Source of the DNA: an uncultured Clostridia bacterium
Lineage (GTDB): Bacteria; Bacillota; Clostridia; Peptostreptococcales; Anaerovoracaceae
NCBI GenBank assembly: GCA_934278925.1
Contig: CAKQWJ010000018.1
Span: forward strand, 1-49,661
Direction: 5' to 3'
DNA length: 49,661 bases
Shown here: in pieces, positions 1-8,282 of the stretch
How positions within the stretch are numbered: position 1 is the stretch's first letter
How the letters are laid out: each line of letters starts with the position of its first letter
The notes under the pieces: model-generated
What the model was told of the DNA's origin: nothing
The model's database searches: none
What the model saw: the letters and a program-made list of their open reading frames with translations, nothing else
Made by a program: the position numbers and the translations under genes

Positions 1-52
1 GCATTCCTCCAAATCTACCTTTCTACCTTATGGATTATTTAGTTATCAATGT

Positions 53-72
53 TCAACTTGTTATTGCAATTT
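53..72 (+). repeat. 20-base motif, copy 1 of 3
   Basis: The motif T[CG]AA[CT]TTGTTATTG-N-AATTT occurs here and at 8574-8593 and 10377-10396, always in an intergenic region next to a gene of the secreted-protein cluster and always on the + strand. This copy lies about 50 bases upstream of the promoter for the secreted protein at 330. It could be a regulator site or a remnant of a duplicated upstream region; nothing in the sequence decides which. Confidence 0.5.
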
Positions 73-94
73 GCGATTTAATTCAGTGTGTAAA

Positions 95-181
95 ATCTTA
101 ACACTTTTGTAACAATTTCTCTGTACAATGATTCTAGAAGTAAAGTATCAGCGTGAAATGAGGTGATACCCGATGCAGTAG
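95..181 (+). promoter_or_regulatory. Cassette 1 promoter and leader with a two-codon ORF
   Basis: A -10-like TACAAT sits at 124-129 with a weak -35 region around 101-106. It is followed by a leader, 146-178, that is conserved almost base for base in front of cassette 2 (7657-7689). The leader has a good ribosome site (AGGTGAT, 161-167) five bases before ATG-CAG-TAG (173-181), so a Met-Gln mini-ORF. GTATCA (145-150) can pair with TGATAC (164-169), which would cover that ribosome site. The rest of 182-329 holds no gene that I can support. Confidence 0.5.
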
Positions 182-329
182 TTTAATTAGTTAAGCAATA
201 ATATCAGCGTCCAAAAGGCACTGGCATCCATTGCTGCCTACATGCTAACAGCTAAAAAAAGATTGATGATTTCTTGCTGGATGTAAGAGATGTTAACCAG
301 AAACATATTATAGTAGAAAGGAAAATGAA

Positions 330-1229
330 ATGAACTATAGAAGAATAGCAAAAAAAGTTGCAGCATTGATAATCCCTTTTTCATTGGTAATTGCACCAAT
401 GAGCACTTTTGCAACAGATAACCAAATCCAAGACAAGGATTCAACATATAACAGAGAATACAACATTGGCTCGCAAAAAGTTAGTGTAGAATTTGACCCA
501 GCAATTGCTTCGAAAATAACTCCGAATGATATTGATGATATTCTACAAGACAAGGACTCTTCATCAAAAGTGAAAATTGTTGCTGATGATAATTTAAAAA
601 AAGACGACTTGGAACACTCTACCGAAATGGATTTATATGTGTATTCTAAAGGTAATTTAGTAAATTTCCAAATTGAAAAAGAGTATGCTGATTTTTTAAC
701 ATCGAATGAGATAAGAGACATGCTTACAGAAGCAGATTGCACCGCTATTCATGTTTATGAAGTTGGCGAGGCTTCATCAGATAATGAGGCAGATATTGCA
801 AACTCAGTTCCTAAAAGAGCTGTGGGGTATTACGTGCGAACCGGAGCAGCAAAGAAAACAGGCGGACAGTATGTAAAGAAAGATGTATTCGCCGGAAGTG
901 TTGCAAAGGGAGAAACAAAAAAAATCACCTATAGCGGCTCCTTGGCATTTTCTGTTTCTAGCGCTGCAGGAACATACTATGCGAAAAGCGATTTGAAAAA
1001 GGGTTTAAAGGCAAAAGTTTCCTGCAGTATTTCACGAACGCTTGATAGTAAGGGAATGAAAGCTGGTTGTAATAGCAGAGAATTTCGTGTCAAATACTAT
1101 GCACAAAAATATACTCGAACACAGCAAAAAATAGATGCAAAAAAAGGAACTCCAATTGGGAAGAAAGTTACTGCAACAGTCAGTGAACCAACTAAGTATG
1201 CTTCCTATAGTAAAGATACAAAAAAATAA
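330..1229 (+). CDS. Secreted two-domain protein of unknown function (299 aa)
   Basis: Residues 1-28 are a clear signal peptide (basic MNYRRIAKK, hydrophobic core, cleavage near TFA/TD). Residues about 45-150 are distantly related to the extracellular domain of the protein at 1290-1832: both contain the pattern YVY..(K)G.L...Q..K, then a helix EI(R/K)(D/E)M and a (V/I)(H/R)VY(E/D)VG end. Residues about 165-299 form a second, Lys/Thr/Tyr-rich, probably beta-rich domain with no hydrophobic segment and two Cys. The start is supported by AAAGGA nine bases upstream. It is AT-rich compared with genes after 11.6 kb. It is probably released from the cell. Cassette 2 has no copy of it. Family not recognised; a secreted antimicrobial or adhesion role is only a guess. 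Confidence 0.75.
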   Translation: MNYRRIAKKVAALIIPFSLVIAPMSTFATDNQIQDKDSTYNREYNIGSQKVSVEFDPAIASKITPNDIDDILQDKDSSSKVKIVADDNLKKDDLEHSTEMDLYVYSKGNLVNFQIEKEYADFLTSNEIRDMLTEADCTAIHVYEVGEASSDNEADIANSVPKRAVGYYVRTGAAKKTGGQYVKKDVFAGSVAKGETKKITYSGSLAFSVSSAAGTYYAKSDLKKGLKAKVSCSISRTLDSKGMKAGCNSREFRVKYYAQKYTRTQQKIDAKKGTPIGKKVTATVSEPTKYASYSKDTKK

Positions 1230-1289
1230 AGTAGTATAGATTTTTCATAGTACATGATAAAGTCATTTTTTTAAGAAAGGAGAATTGAG

Positions 1290-1832
1290 ATGTACGCATA
1301 TCGCAACGGACTTCGAACTCTCACCGGAATACTCTGCATTGCCGTGACTATTTTTATATTCACTTCTTTTGCAAATGCGGACGATGAGGTTCAATATAAA
1401 TCCTACGATTTAAAGGGCTATACCGGATCTATCGAAGTCGATCAATCCGTTCGAGATAAAATCCAAGATAAGGCAATAAAAGAGGTTGCCGGAGAGACGA
1501 AATCGAAAACAATCCGAATAACGGCGATGGAGAATCTTTCAGAAGAGAATCTGCAGGCCTCCGAAAAGGAAGCCCTCTACGTATATACCGATAAAGGATT
1601 AACCCACATCCAAGTAGACAAAGGCTGTGTCGGTAAAATTTCTTTGAAGGAAGTAAAAGAAATGATTCACGAAAACGAAGGATCCTTCGTTCGGGTGTAC
1701 GATGTGGGGACGCAGGAAGAATCGGCCTCGTTCCTCTCCGAACATAAGGGAATCCTCGCAACGATTGGAATCGCCGTTTTGCTTATACTACTGTGGTTGC
1801 TGTATGAAAGGAAAAAACGGAGAACTGCATGA
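1290..1832 (+). CDS. Membrane-anchored extracellular protein, cassette 1 paralogue (180 aa)
   Basis: The layout is signal peptide (residues 1-30, cut near ANA/DD), an extracellular domain of about 110 residues, one C-terminal transmembrane helix (about 153-171) and a basic tail ending KKRRTA. No LPXTG motif is present, so the anchor is the helix itself. The ribosome site GAAAGGAGA lies seven bases upstream. The product is about 93 percent identical to that of 7740-8282, and the extracellular domain resembles the first half of the neighbouring 330 product. Its stop overlaps the ATG of a degraded small gene (1829-1886). Function unknown; a sensor, immunity or anchoring role for the secreted neighbour would fit the arrangement but is inference. 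Confidence 0.8.
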   Translation: MYAYRNGLRTLTGILCIAVTIFIFTSFANADDEVQYKSYDLKGYTGSIEVDQSVRDKIQDKAIKEVAGETKSKTIRITAMENLSEENLQASEKEALYVYTDKGLTHIQVDKGCVGKISLKEVKEMIHENEGSFVRVYDVGTQEESASFLSEHKGILATIGIAVLLILLWLLYERKKRRTA

Positions 1833-1886
1833 TGGAAGCGGGCTGGCGGCAATCTAGAATGTTTATTTCATAATCGGGTTTTCTAA
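1829..1886 (+). pseudogene. Scar of the 3-TM partner gene
   Basis: The sequence matches the first six bases (ATGATG) of the gene at 8279-8512 fused directly to its last stretch, starting at the counterpart of 8461 (GAAGCGGGCTGGCGG). About 175 bases are missing and the frame is lost, giving a 14-codon remnant ending in TAA. The group II intron begins immediately after it. The cassette therefore once had the same two-gene layout as cassette 2. Confidence 0.8.
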
Positions 1887-1888
1887 AT

Positions 1889-1956
1889 AGGGTAGAGTGA
1901 GAATTTTTTTCTCACCCTCCCATTGCACCGTACGTACGGTTCTCGTATACGGCGCT
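1889..1956 (-). ncRNA. Group II intron domains V and VI
   Basis: Domain V reads from 1956 to about 1923: AGCGCCGTATAC, a GAGAAC-type internal part, then GTACGTACGGTGC, forming a hairpin with the AGC triad at its 5' strand. Domain VI (about 1889-1921) is a hairpin GGGTGAG/CTCAC-TCTACCC with an A-rich loop, expected to hold the branch-point A. Fold assigned by eye. Confidence 0.8.
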
Positions 1957-1970
1957 ACATCAATATAGAA

Positions 1971-3269
1971 TCAAATATTACTCAGATAGTATTGCAACGG
2001 GTCGACCAATCCTGGTCGGCTCTTTGTTTTGCGTCCGAGTATCTCTGGACTGATTGCAAAATTCACTACATACATTCCGCTTCTTCTGTACCATCCTAGT
2101 CTGCTGTTCGCAACCTTGAAGATTTCTTCGTGCGTAAATCCACATCCTATGATTTGGTTCAGTTTCTGAAGGTTTAGGTATATGCGCCTCGATTTCTTCC
2201 ACTGCTTGAGTATTACCACTCTCACCTTATGGCGAAGCCATTGCCCATATTCTTCTAGGAATATCTTCATACTGCCAATTCGGTAATAGTTTATCCATCC
2301 ACGTATCAACCAGTTGAGTTGTTCGAAAGTGGATTTCATAGGTCTTGCAACAGCTTTTCTTCTACAAAGTATTGCACGGGTTTTAGCGTATAACCTTTTC
2401 TTTCGGTCATTTGCCGGCTTGCATTTCCATCCATCTTTGGACTTCCAAAATGTAAATCCAAGAAAGTTACTTTTTGTTGGTCTGACAACTTTTGTCTTAG
2501 TTGCACTTACCTTTAGCCTAAGCTTACGCTCTAGCCAACTCGTAACAGACTTCATTACTCTGTCTGCTGCCATTTCGCTTTTGACGAAGATGTTACAGTC
2601 ATCAGCGTATCTGACGAAGTGAAGTCCTCTTGCTTCCAGTTCTTGGTCTAGCTTGTCTAGGTATACATTGGATAGTATTGGACTGAGCGGTCCACCTTGA
2701 GGTACACCCTCTTTGCTAGGACTAATCAGTCCATTCTCCATTACTCCAGCTTGTAGAAACTGGCGAATGAGTCGCAGTGTTTTCGCATCATTGATACGTT
2801 CTCTGAGTATCGAAATTAATTTGTCGTGGTTTACGGTATCGAAATATTTCTCAATATCCAAATCTATTACCCATTCGTATCCTTCGTTGAGGTATACCAG
2901 TGCTTCCTCTATTGCCTGTTGACAACTTCTGCCTGGGCGAAATCCGTAGCTGTGTTCTGAGAAGTACTTATCGTAGCCAAGCGACAAGACTTGTGCCGTA
3001 GCTTGTTGTACCACTCTATCTACAACCGTCGGTATTCCTAGAGGTCTCTTTCTCCCGTTGGATTTGGGTATATAGACTCTTCTAACTGGTATTGGCTTGT
3101 ATTTGCCATCGCGTATTTGGGATTTAATTTCTTCCCTATGCTTGGCAAAGTATCCGTCAAGTTCTTCCACGGACATTTTATCTGTTCCGCATGCACCTTT
3201 GTTCTTCTTGACTGATTTGATGGCCTTATTGATATTTTCGTCTTGTAAAATCCATTCAATTAATTCCAT
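1971..3269 (-). CDS. ltrA: Group II intron reverse transcriptase/maturase (432 aa)
   Basis: The protein splices and mobilises the host intron. Residues 1-60 hold the RT0-type entry, then come the palm and fingers blocks, including GFRPGRSCQQAI, IDLDIEKYFDTV and the catalytic YADD near residue 222. The maturase (X) domain follows (WLIRGWINYYRIG) and the protein ends after GRKTKSRPG...DPLQYYLSNI. No HNH endonuclease domain is present, as usual for class C enzymes that prime from other DNA ends. Start chosen at ATG 3269 with AAGGAGGAG seven bases upstream. The reading frame is intact. Confidence 0.95.
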   Translation of the reverse strand: MELIEWILQDENINKAIKSVKKNKGACGTDKMSVEELDGYFAKHREEIKSQIRDGKYKPIPVRRVYIPKSNGRKRPLGIPTVVDRVVQQATAQVLSLGYDKYFSEHSYGFRPGRSCQQAIEEALVYLNEGYEWVIDLDIEKYFDTVNHDKLISILRERINDAKTLRLIRQFLQAGVMENGLISPSKEGVPQGGPLSPILSNVYLDKLDQELEARGLHFVRYADDCNIFVKSEMAADRVMKSVTSWLERKLRLKVSATKTKVVRPTKSNFLGFTFWKSKDGWKCKPANDRKKRLYAKTRAILCRRKAVARPMKSTFEQLNWLIRGWINYYRIGSMKIFLEEYGQWLRHKVRVVILKQWKKSRRIYLNLQKLNQIIGCGFTHEEIFKVANSRLGWYRRSGMYVVNFAISPEILGRKTKSRPGLVDPLQYYLSNI

Positions 3270-3788
3270 TTGTCGCTCCTCCTTCTGCTTGTAAAGATGT
3301 TAGAAACCATCCCCTCTACCTTTTTGCTTCCGTGGGCATACGTTTCCACTTGTTAAGCATATCCTCGATTTCGGACTGTTCTAACCTTGCTTACAGCGAT
3401 TTGCAATATATTGACATTAGACCCTTTTCCCTTTGGTTCTTAGGGATACTATGGTCTCAGCTGACTCCTAGGTATGAGCTTTTTATCGCACGTACTCACT
3501 GTACGCTACCTAGGCCTCCCAGGGTAAGACACAAGTCTTTCACCGCACAACCTCTGGATTTACTCTCTTGGCGTTACGTTTACCTTTTGGGCTTCGATTT
3601 GAGTTGCAATCTCGCCCGCCATTTAGCCTCATATCCAGTTTCTGTTCGTAGGCTCAACGGTTTTGCTACACCACTTCCTCCCCCTAAACATTGCTGTCTT
3701 CGGCTTGTGGTTCGCTACACTTGGCGGTAAATACCCGTGACGGGACTTTCACCCGTAAGACTTGCGCCATGCCTGGCACACATCCAAA

Positions 3789-3818
3789 GGGCGTTCGAAC
3801 ATGAGGTTCGGACGCCCC
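3789..3818 (-). terminator. Terminator of the GT2-YfhO operon; intron target
   Basis: The inverted repeat GGGCGTCCGAAC / GTTCGAACGCCC (one mismatch, five-base loop on the minus strand) is followed by TTTGGAT and then directly by the intron 5' end. The normal T-tract is cut short by the intron at 3781, so termination may now be weaker. Confidence 0.75.
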
Positions 3819-3868
3819 CAGGAAAAAGACACGCCGGATGCCGGACGATATCATTCATCCGTTTTTCG

Positions 3869-6550
3869 TTATGCGGATTTTGACTTGTTTTTTATTCGAA
3901 TGACTTGATAAATGTATATGCCAAAAATAGTCATCAATGATGTCAGTATTCCGGTGCGGAGCCACGGGGTCGAATACTTTAATTGAATATGATGCTTTCC
4001 CGGGGTCAGCGGAATCGCCATATACATTCCGTTTGCTTTTACTATTGAAGTTTTCTCTCCGTCCACTTTCGCAGACCACCCCGTTGAATACGGAATCGAA
4101 AGGAACAGAACCTCGTTTTCGGAACATTCAACCGATCCGGAAACAGTATCATTTCCGATTGAAATGTTCCTGCATGGTGTGAGCTTTGAAATATCCTCCA
4201 TGTATTTCTCGGTATCGTTTTCATACACGCCGATGCTTTTATACGTATATTCCGCCGGCTTCGCGAATACAATTTTAACGGAATCATATCCTTCTTCACT
4301 TTTTCCCAAATAACAGGTCCCGCCATCCTTTGGTGCGTACCAGTAATGATAGGATGACAATACTGTTGCTGTCTTTTCGTAATCCGAAACGCGAAGATCT
4401 CCCTTCTTTTGTCCGCGACACCAGATATCTGAACTCGTTCCAAAGATAAGCGAACTCATGGATTTATCGGCTTCCTTTATCTTCAAGCCATTCATCCACA
4501 GATACAGTTCCCCTTTCATCGGCTTTTTAAAATGCAATATCAGTGCGCCTTTTTCTTTCTTCACCGATATTCTCTTTTTCGTTAAGTGCACATCCTTCGC
4601 TTCTACTCTATACGGAAGAGATGTCATTCGTTTCTTTGGCGTTATTGTTTTGATGTTCGGTATTTTTGTATCTGTCACGACCCCTTGCAGCATCGCCTCT
4701 TGATGATTCAGCGGGTTCATTTTTAGAACATCTTTTTTTAAGATGCTGTTCTTGTATAAGAAAGCACTGCCCAAGTAATGTGTGTTCTCATATAAGCCCT
4801 TTTCGATTTTCTCGTATCCGACCGGCACACCTTCGTTATCTTTCGAATCTGTCGTATAGTATTTCACCCCGGCCAAATCCAGCAAAGCTCTCCGCCCATC
4901 CAATCCATGTAATCCGCAATTCGGCGTCAACGTATTCAGTTGCAAATCGGTGCAATAACGCTGAAAGTTCTTATCCATGATGCTCCACCAAAAAGTGGTC
5001 CCTCGCACTTGATTGGCACACTCTACGTTCAGATTCGTTTCTCGTTTCTCCACCCGATAGAATTCTTTCCGATTCGCAGTTCCGTAAGCCTTTGAAATAG
5101 ATGTTGCGTTAAAGTATGCGTTTAAATCACCTATACTCACGAATTGTTTCACAAAGTTCCCATATGCAGGTGCGAAAATTACACAGACGCCAACTACCAC
5201 GGACAGAATCGTTAATTCTCCGAGAATTAGATTTCCATGTGCTTTGAAAACGGGTATTGTATTCACCGCCCACAAGACGAGCACCGTTAGAAGAAGCAAT
5301 ACGTCATACGAATACCCATCGGACGAATTTCCCTCTATGGAGTGAGCGACACACACGTACATGCCGACCATCATCGTCAAAACAATTAACTGTTTCTTTT
5401 CTAACTTGCACAGCTTATCTTCAAGTCCCACATATATCATTGCAACCGCCAGTGCAAATGGATAACTCCATCGATTCGTTGCATACCCAAAGCCGTTTAA
5501 AACACGACCGCATAAAGGAATACACATAATGAGCAAGCTGCTCACGGTGGCAATTTTCATGATCTTCCATTGATTTTCCCTCTGCATTATCAGGAAAAAC
5601 AAGCATATCAAGCCAAGGGGAATCCCGCCGATTACGGTATGATAGGCAAACATTCCATGGAATTTTCCCAGATGAACAAACAGCTGCTTATAAAAATTCA
5701 TCGGATACAGAAACGGCGATTCGATATATCCGGTGGTCAATCCAATTCTATAATTATTTAAAAACGCATGCACTGTCGGAAATAGGACAAATCCGGATAA
5801 CAATCCGCCCACCAAATAGGATGCACATACATTTTTGCAAACCTGAATGTTCTCAATGGCCGTACTTTTCTTACACCGCAACCGGATACACAGGTACACC
5901 ATGCTTAGAATCACATTGCTGTAAAAGAAATAATAATTGGTTAAGAACGAATAGAATGTAACCGCAGCCAACGGGGCCTTCCGATTCTCCTTCATCAGTA
6001 CCTCAATCGACCATAGTATTACCGGAAAAAGATAACACCCATGCATGAAATTCGGAAAGTAGAAAAAATATTCAATATTAAAAAAGGAGTACAGCAATCC
6101 GCCCATGGCGGTTCGCCAACTATCCGCCTTCTTCACATAATTTGAATACAGGCAAAAGGCTTCCCCGGAAAGGAAGATCTTTATCCATATCATCAGCTTA
6201 TAGCTTCTTGTCAACCGATTGGGAAACAGAGCGACCGAAATCCAGCTAATCGGATCCAGGAAATCATAGGCATTCAAGGTTGTCAGCAGATCTGCCCCTT
6301 GCCCCAAGGTATACCAGAAATGCGGTATCTGAAATAGCGTCCCGTTTGCGATGCCACTTACAATCTTATGCTGGTAATCCCGTATATATTGCAAAGCAAC
6401 ATAATGCTGACCCCATCCATCCGGATTCCATACATAGGATATTCTTCCGCTGCTAAAATACGAATCCATCACAAAGATTGGAATAATCAACAACACTGCA
6501 TACAGAATGTACGATTTGTATTTCTCCCACCACGATGCTCTTATGTTCAA
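3869..6550 (-). CDS. yfhO: YfhO-family polytopic membrane glycosyltransferase (893 aa)
   Basis: The protein is a GT-C-like membrane enzyme: a first helix at about 14-32, an extracytoplasmic loop with acidic residues (NPDGWGQHY), about a dozen further helices to residue about 480, a large extracellular part (about 490-860) and a last helix near the C-terminus followed by a basic tail. In Bacillus subtilis YfhO works with the GT2 enzyme CsbB, which loads GlcNAc on undecaprenyl phosphate; YfhO then transfers it to lipoteichoic acid outside the cell. Here the partner lies directly upstream with a four-base ATGA overlap, so translation is coupled. The acceptor and sugar in this organism are not visible from sequence. 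Length fits the family. Confidence 0.85.
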   Translation of the reverse strand: MNIRASWWEKYKSYILYAVLLIIPIFVMDSYFSSGRISYVWNPDGWGQHYVALQYIRDYQHKIVSGIANGTLFQIPHFWYTLGQGADLLTTLNAYDFLDPISWISVALFPNRLTRSYKLMIWIKIFLSGEAFCLYSNYVKKADSWRTAMGGLLYSFFNIEYFFYFPNFMHGCYLFPVILWSIEVLMKENRKAPLAAVTFYSFLTNYYFFYSNVILSMVYLCIRLRCKKSTAIENIQVCKNVCASYLVGGLLSGFVLFPTVHAFLNNYRIGLTTGYIESPFLYPMNFYKQLFVHLGKFHGMFAYHTVIGGIPLGLICLFFLIMQRENQWKIMKIATVSSLLIMCIPLCGRVLNGFGYATNRWSYPFALAVAMIYVGLEDKLCKLEKKQLIVLTMMVGMYVCVAHSIEGNSSDGYSYDVLLLLTVLVLWAVNTIPVFKAHGNLILGELTILSVVVGVCVIFAPAYGNFVKQFVSIGDLNAYFNATSISKAYGTANRKEFYRVEKRETNLNVECANQVRGTTFWWSIMDKNFQRYCTDLQLNTLTPNCGLHGLDGRRALLDLAGVKYYTTDSKDNEGVPVGYEKIEKGLYENTHYLGSAFLYKNSILKKDVLKMNPLNHQEAMLQGVVTDTKIPNIKTITPKKRMTSLPYRVEAKDVHLTKKRISVKKEKGALILHFKKPMKGELYLWMNGLKIKEADKSMSSLIFGTSSDIWCRGQKKGDLRVSDYEKTATVLSSYHYWYAPKDGGTCYLGKSEEGYDSVKIVFAKPAEYTYKSIGVYENDTEKYMEDISKLTPCRNISIGNDTVSGSVECSENEVLFLSIPYSTGWSAKVDGEKTSIVKANGMYMAIPLTPGKHHIQLKYSTPWLRTGILTSLMTIFGIYIYQVIRIKNKSKSA

Positions 6551-7500
6551 TTTCTCTCATTCCTTTTCGTCAATTCAGTATATCGCTCCTGGCAGCGAAT
6601 CAAATCCTTCTCAAAATCCTGGCGATCTTTCTTCCGCAGTGTGTGTAATATTATTCCGGAAAAAAAAGACTGCAGTCCCGCAATAACCGTAAATCCGCAT
6701 ACGATTAAAGTAGGAAAATTCGGCACAAGCCCCGTCTTCCGGTAATTAATGTATATCGGGATAAAAAACACGGCCGCCAACAAAAACAATACCAGCGCAA
6801 TCCCGCTAAAAAAGGCTCGCGGTTTATACGTTTCGAATAGGCTCACAATTGTCCGAATCACCTTTGCCCCGTCCGAAAATGTATTCAATTTCGAGTTGCT
6901 ACCACTCGGTCTGTCCCGGTATTCCACAACGACATTTGCTACGTTCATATTCTTGTCAATTGCGTGAATGCTCATTTCCGTCTCAATCTCGAACCCCTTG
7001 GATAAAACCGGAAATGTTTTCACGAACTGATAACTGAACGCACGATATCCGGTCATGATGTCCCGGATGTTGCTTTTGAACAGTTTATTGATGCTCTTTC
7101 GGACCAATGCATTTCCAAAATTGTGGAAATGCCGCTTGTTTTCATCGAAATAGGTGGATGAAAGGCGGTCCCCTACCACCATGTCGGCCTGGTCTTCCAA
7201 TACCCGCTTCGCCATCTCAATCGAAGCCTCCGCCGGATAAGTATCATCCCCATCCGCCATAATGTAGCACTCCGCATCCACTTCCCGAAACATCCGACGA
7301 ATCACATTTCCCTTGCCCTGAAGGGGTTCTTTTCGCACAACAGCACCGGCATCACGAGCCACTTCTGCCGTCCGATCCTCCGAATTATTGTCGTATACAT
7401 ATATTGCTGCATCCGGAAATGTTTTCCTGAAATCCGTTACCACTTTTCCGATGGTTTTTTCTTCATTGAAACAAGGTATCAGCACCGCAATTCGATCCAT
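6547..7500 (-). CDS. csbB: CsbB/DPM1-like GT2 glycosyltransferase with two C-terminal TM helices (317 aa)
   Basis: The enzyme is predicted to transfer a sugar from a nucleotide sugar to undecaprenyl phosphate on the cytoplasmic face. The GT-A domain covers residues 1-215: LIPCFNEEKTIG, DNNSEDRT, the metal-binding ADGDDTYP near 82-89 and MTGYRAF near 148. Two membrane helices follow (about 229-250 and 265-290) and then a charged tail, as in CsbB and GtrB. ATG 7500 has AGGAG eight bases upstream. The stop overlaps the start of the YfhO-like gene. No GtrA-type flippase is seen nearby. Expression may switch because of the G9 tract in its promoter. Confidence 0.87.
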   Translation of the reverse strand: MDRIAVLIPCFNEEKTIGKVVTDFRKTFPDAAIYVYDNNSEDRTAEVARDAGAVVRKEPLQGKGNVIRRMFREVDAECYIMADGDDTYPAEASIEMAKRVLEDQADMVVGDRLSSTYFDENKRHFHNFGNALVRKSINKLFKSNIRDIMTGYRAFSYQFVKTFPVLSKGFEIETEMSIHAIDKNMNVANVVVEYRDRPSGSNSKLNTFSDGAKVIRTIVSLFETYKPRAFFSGIALVLFLLAAVFFIPIYINYRKTGLVPNFPTLIVCGFTVIAGLQSFFSGIILHTLRKKDRQDFEKDLIRCQERYTELTKRNERN

Positions 7501-7532
7501 ATATTTACTCCTAATCCGTTCCTATCCAATTT

Positions 7533-7563
7533 ATTTTACCCCCCCCCTATTGGAATTTGTCAA
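7533..7563 (-). promoter_or_regulatory. Promoter of the GT2-YfhO operon with a G9 tract in the spacer
   Basis: On the minus strand a perfect -35 TTGACA (7558-7563) and a -10 TAAAAT (7533-7538) are separated by 19 bases that include nine consecutive G (7539-7547). Loss of two G would give the optimal 17-base spacer. The -10 lies 32 bases before the start codon. This is the standard design of a phase-variable promoter, though switching itself is not shown by one sequence. Confidence 0.7.
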
Positions 7564-7597
7564 GGCAATAATTGCATGGCATCAATATAAGGTAAAC

Positions 7598-7617
7598 CTT
7601 AAGAAATCTTAAGACTT
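7598..7617. promoter_or_regulatory. Direct repeats CTTAAGAAAT-CTTAAGACTT
   Basis: Two 10-base units in direct repeat lie between the leftward GT2 promoter and the rightward cassette 2 promoter, overlapping the weak -35 of the latter. The same 10-base pattern occurs three times at 35136-35165 upstream of the phospholipid operon. Direct repeats with a helical-turn period are typical of OmpR-family response regulators. Which regulator binds is unknown; the gene at 8623 is one candidate. Confidence 0.5.
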
Positions 7618-7710
7618 TTTGCTGTAAATCTTTGGTATAATGCAGATAGATTTAACCATCAGCGCGAAACGAGGTGATACCCGATGCAGAAATTGGATTC
7701 AATTTGTTAA
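7613..7710 (+). promoter_or_regulatory. Cassette 2 promoter and leader mini-ORF
   Basis: A -10 TATAAT at 7636-7641 follows a poor -35 (GACTTT, 7613-7618, 17-base spacing), suggesting dependence on an activator. The leader 7657-7689 is nearly identical to that of cassette 1. The conserved ribosome site AGGTGAT precedes ATG 7684, which opens an eight-codon frame (MQKLDSIC) ending TAA at 7710. A GTG in the leader (7674) is in frame with the downstream gene, but the cassette 1 comparison favours the start at 7740. Confidence 0.5.
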
Positions 7711-7739
7711 AGCAGTATTTTCAAGAAAGGAAGATTGAG

Positions 7740-8282
7740 ATGAGTGTAAATTGCAACAGACTTCGAATTCTCACCGGAATACTCTGCATTGCCGTGACTG
7801 TTTTTATATTCACTTCTTTTGCAAATGCGGACGATGAGGTTCAATACAAGTCCTACGATTTAAAGGGTTACAGCGGATCGGTCGAAGTCGATCAATCCGT
7901 TCGGGATAAAATCCAAGATAAGGCGATAAAAGAGATTGCCGGAGAGACGAAATCGAAAACGATCCGAATAACGGCGATGGAGAATCTTTCAGAAGAGAAT
8001 CTGCTGGCCTCCGAAGAGGAAGCCCTCTACGTGTATACCGATAAAGGATTAACCCACATCCAAGTGGACAAAGGCTGTGTCGGCAAAATTTCTTTGAAGG
8101 AAGTAAAAGAAATGATTCACGAAAACGAAGGATCCTTCGTTCGGGTGTACGATGTGGGGGCGCAGGAAGAATCGACCTCGTTCCTCTCCGAGCATAAGGG
8201 AATCCTCGCAACGATTGGAATCGCCGTTTTGCTTATACTGCTGTGGCTGCTGTATGAAAGGAAAAAACGGAGAACTGCATGA
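7740..8282 (+). CDS. Membrane-anchored extracellular protein, cassette 2 paralogue (180 aa)
   Basis: A close paralogue of the 1290-1832 product with the same parts: signal peptide to about residue 30, an extracellular domain of about 110 residues, one membrane helix near the end and a KKRRTA tail. The start is ATG 7740 behind AAAGGAAGA, matching the paralogue; a longer frame from GTG 7674 would put extra residues before the signal peptide and is less likely. The stop overlaps the next ATG by four bases (ATGA), so the two genes are coupled. Cassette 2 lacks a counterpart of the 330 gene between leader and this gene. Function unknown. Confidence 0.8.
   Translation: MSVNCNRLRILTGILCIAVTVFIFTSFANADDEVQYKSYDLKGYSGSVEVDQSVRDKIQDKAIKEIAGETKSKTIRITAMENLSEENLLASEEEALYVYTDKGLTHIQVDKGCVGKISLKEVKEMIHENEGSFVRVYDVGAQEESTSFLSEHKGILATIGIAVLLILLWLLYERKKRRTA

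Larger units (their letters stand above)
1887..3781 (-). mobile_element. Group II intron, probably bacterial class C
   Basis: On the minus strand the element starts with GTGTGCCAGGCATGG (5' end at 3781) and ends with ...ACCCTAT at 1887. Domains I-III occupy about 3270-3781, the reverse transcriptase lies in domain IV, and domains V and VI occupy 1887-1956. The 5' end sits directly behind the terminator hairpin of the YfhO-like gene (3789-3818). Class C introns are known to insert after intrinsic terminators, and the short maturase without an endonuclease domain fits. The 3' exon flank is the tail of the cassette 1 scar, whose homology to 8490-8510 stops at the intron border. Exact ends are predicted to within a base or two. 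It looks complete and possibly active. Confidence 0.88.

Noticed and set aside
3332..3730. A 132-codon + strand frame
   Set aside because: It lies in the structured 5' part of the group II intron on the opposite strand and has no ribosome site.
7674..7739. N-terminal extension of the cassette 2 protein from GTG 7674
   Set aside because: It would place 22 extra residues before a normal signal peptide; the paralogue starts at the counterpart of 7740 with a matching ribosome site.
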